NCBI RefSeq assembly: GCF_910592395.1
Contig: NC_088312.1
Coordinates: 5,954,001 to 6,018,000, forward strand
DNA length: 64,000 nucleotides
Direction: 5' to 3'
From: Lineus longissimus
Lineage: Eukaryota; Nemertea; Pilidiophora; Heteronemertea; Lineidae
Numbering within the stretch: the stretch's first letter is position 1; the number at the start of each line of letters is the position of its first letter. A program made the translations under genes and the position numbers. The notes below the pieces were generated by a model. It had not been told where the DNA came from, ran no database searches, and saw nothing but the letters and a program-made list of their open reading frames with translations. Below are positions 63,301 through 64,000 of this stretch, piece by piece.

Positions 63301-64000
63301 GAATGATAAAGCCGAACTTGTGGAAGATTTTGATATCGACTTATCAAAAGAGACAAAACAATCTCTGTAGTTATCACATTTGAAAGTTGAAAATCTATGT
63401 TTGTGAATTGTGACAGTACCACAACTACTCATTTTTTTGGTAAAAACCTGTCAATTCAAAAATATTTTGTTTTTGGCAACTATTGTTTTTGATGCTATGT
63501 GTAACCAGCTATTAGGTATACTATGTGGCAACAAGTTAAGTAGGTATCAATTAGCAGAATTTTTTGAGATTGACATTTTAACAAAATCTCACAGATCATT
63601 CTAACATTTGTCTATGATTTGTTAAATTATCATGTGAAATTCGAAATTTCACTCAACAAAGTTAAATACATGCGATTCGATATTGAAACTGTTTTTTCTC
63701 TTGAGTTATATCATTGAGACGCACTTTTATTGGGTTACGACAAATCTAATGAGCCTTGTGTCATTAAAGAAGGTCGGAGCAACTTCAAACAATTTATAAC
63801 ATGTTCATGTTGCCTAAAAGGGGTACACCTCTACAAATGTCGCCAAAGAAGCGTAATCTACGGAATTGGTATCAATTATTAGCCGGTGACCATCATCAGT
63901 TCCGAATTTTTATTCATGTTGAACACGTATTTAAGTAAAGAAGGGCGGGGAGAATTTGGTCATGGGTTTTGAAAAGGTACATCGAAAATATTAGCAAAAT
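60317..64000. other. Upstream region of the tailless gene
   Basis: No gene was recognised on either strand; short open frames near 62.0-62.3 kb have no motif. The promoter and 5'UTR of the tailless gene should lie at the low-coordinate end. No clear TATA box was identified on the minus strand. Confidence 0.45.

Noticed and set aside
1-64000. tRNA, rRNA, CRISPR or bacterial operon features.
   Set aside because: None seen. The DNA is clearly intron-containing animal sequence.

Overview
The window is animal nuclear DNA. Its genes are split by many GT-AG introns, intergenic space is large, and there are dispersed MITE-like repeats and satellites. The gene content is bilaterian: a tailless/NR2E1 nuclear receptor, a LAMTOR4-like first exon, and a KASH5/IRAG2-type EF-hand coiled-coil protein. 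AT-rich non-coding DNA with many copies of the acatgta word would suit a marine invertebrate such as a mollusc, brachiopod or annelid, but the phylum cannot be fixed from the sequence. Every gene model found lies on the minus strand, so transcription runs from high to low coordinates.

Layout from the left edge. (1) 247-29567: a chain of 29 phase-compatible exons for one very large protein of about 1,740 residues, whose C terminus lies beyond base 1. It starts with a degenerate EF-hand pair (28.4-29.6 kb). A long coiled coil follows, built from many short exons (19.4-24.7 kb and 8.1-12.6 kb). Then come a Ser/Pro-rich disordered region (3.8-7.2 kb) and a PEVK-like repeat exon (0.25-0.8 kb). The join across the 6.8-kb intron 12604-19371 is the weakest link. 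A possible alternative terminal exon with a membrane segment lies in that intron at 18.2-18.5 kb. (2) 30789-30872: a first exon that looks like LAMTOR4; its later exons were not found. (3) 30571-30751: a small TA-flanked DNA transposon just downstream of that exon, then gene-poor DNA with a ~120-bp tandem repeat (32.1-32.75 kb) and a MITE hairpin (35.4 kb). (4) 37918-60316: a complete nuclear receptor gene of the tailless/TLX (NR2E1) type, 8 coding exons and about 410 residues over 22 kb. One 19-nt microexon carries the P-box of the DNA-binding domain. (5) 60317-64000: upstream DNA without recognised genes.

The receptor is a nuclear transcription factor, LAMTOR4 a lysosomal Ragulator subunit, and the large protein a probable ER/nuclear-envelope or IP3-receptor-linked scaffold. 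Nothing suggests a shared pathway. All gene structures were assembled by eye from reading frames, splice consensus and intron phase.
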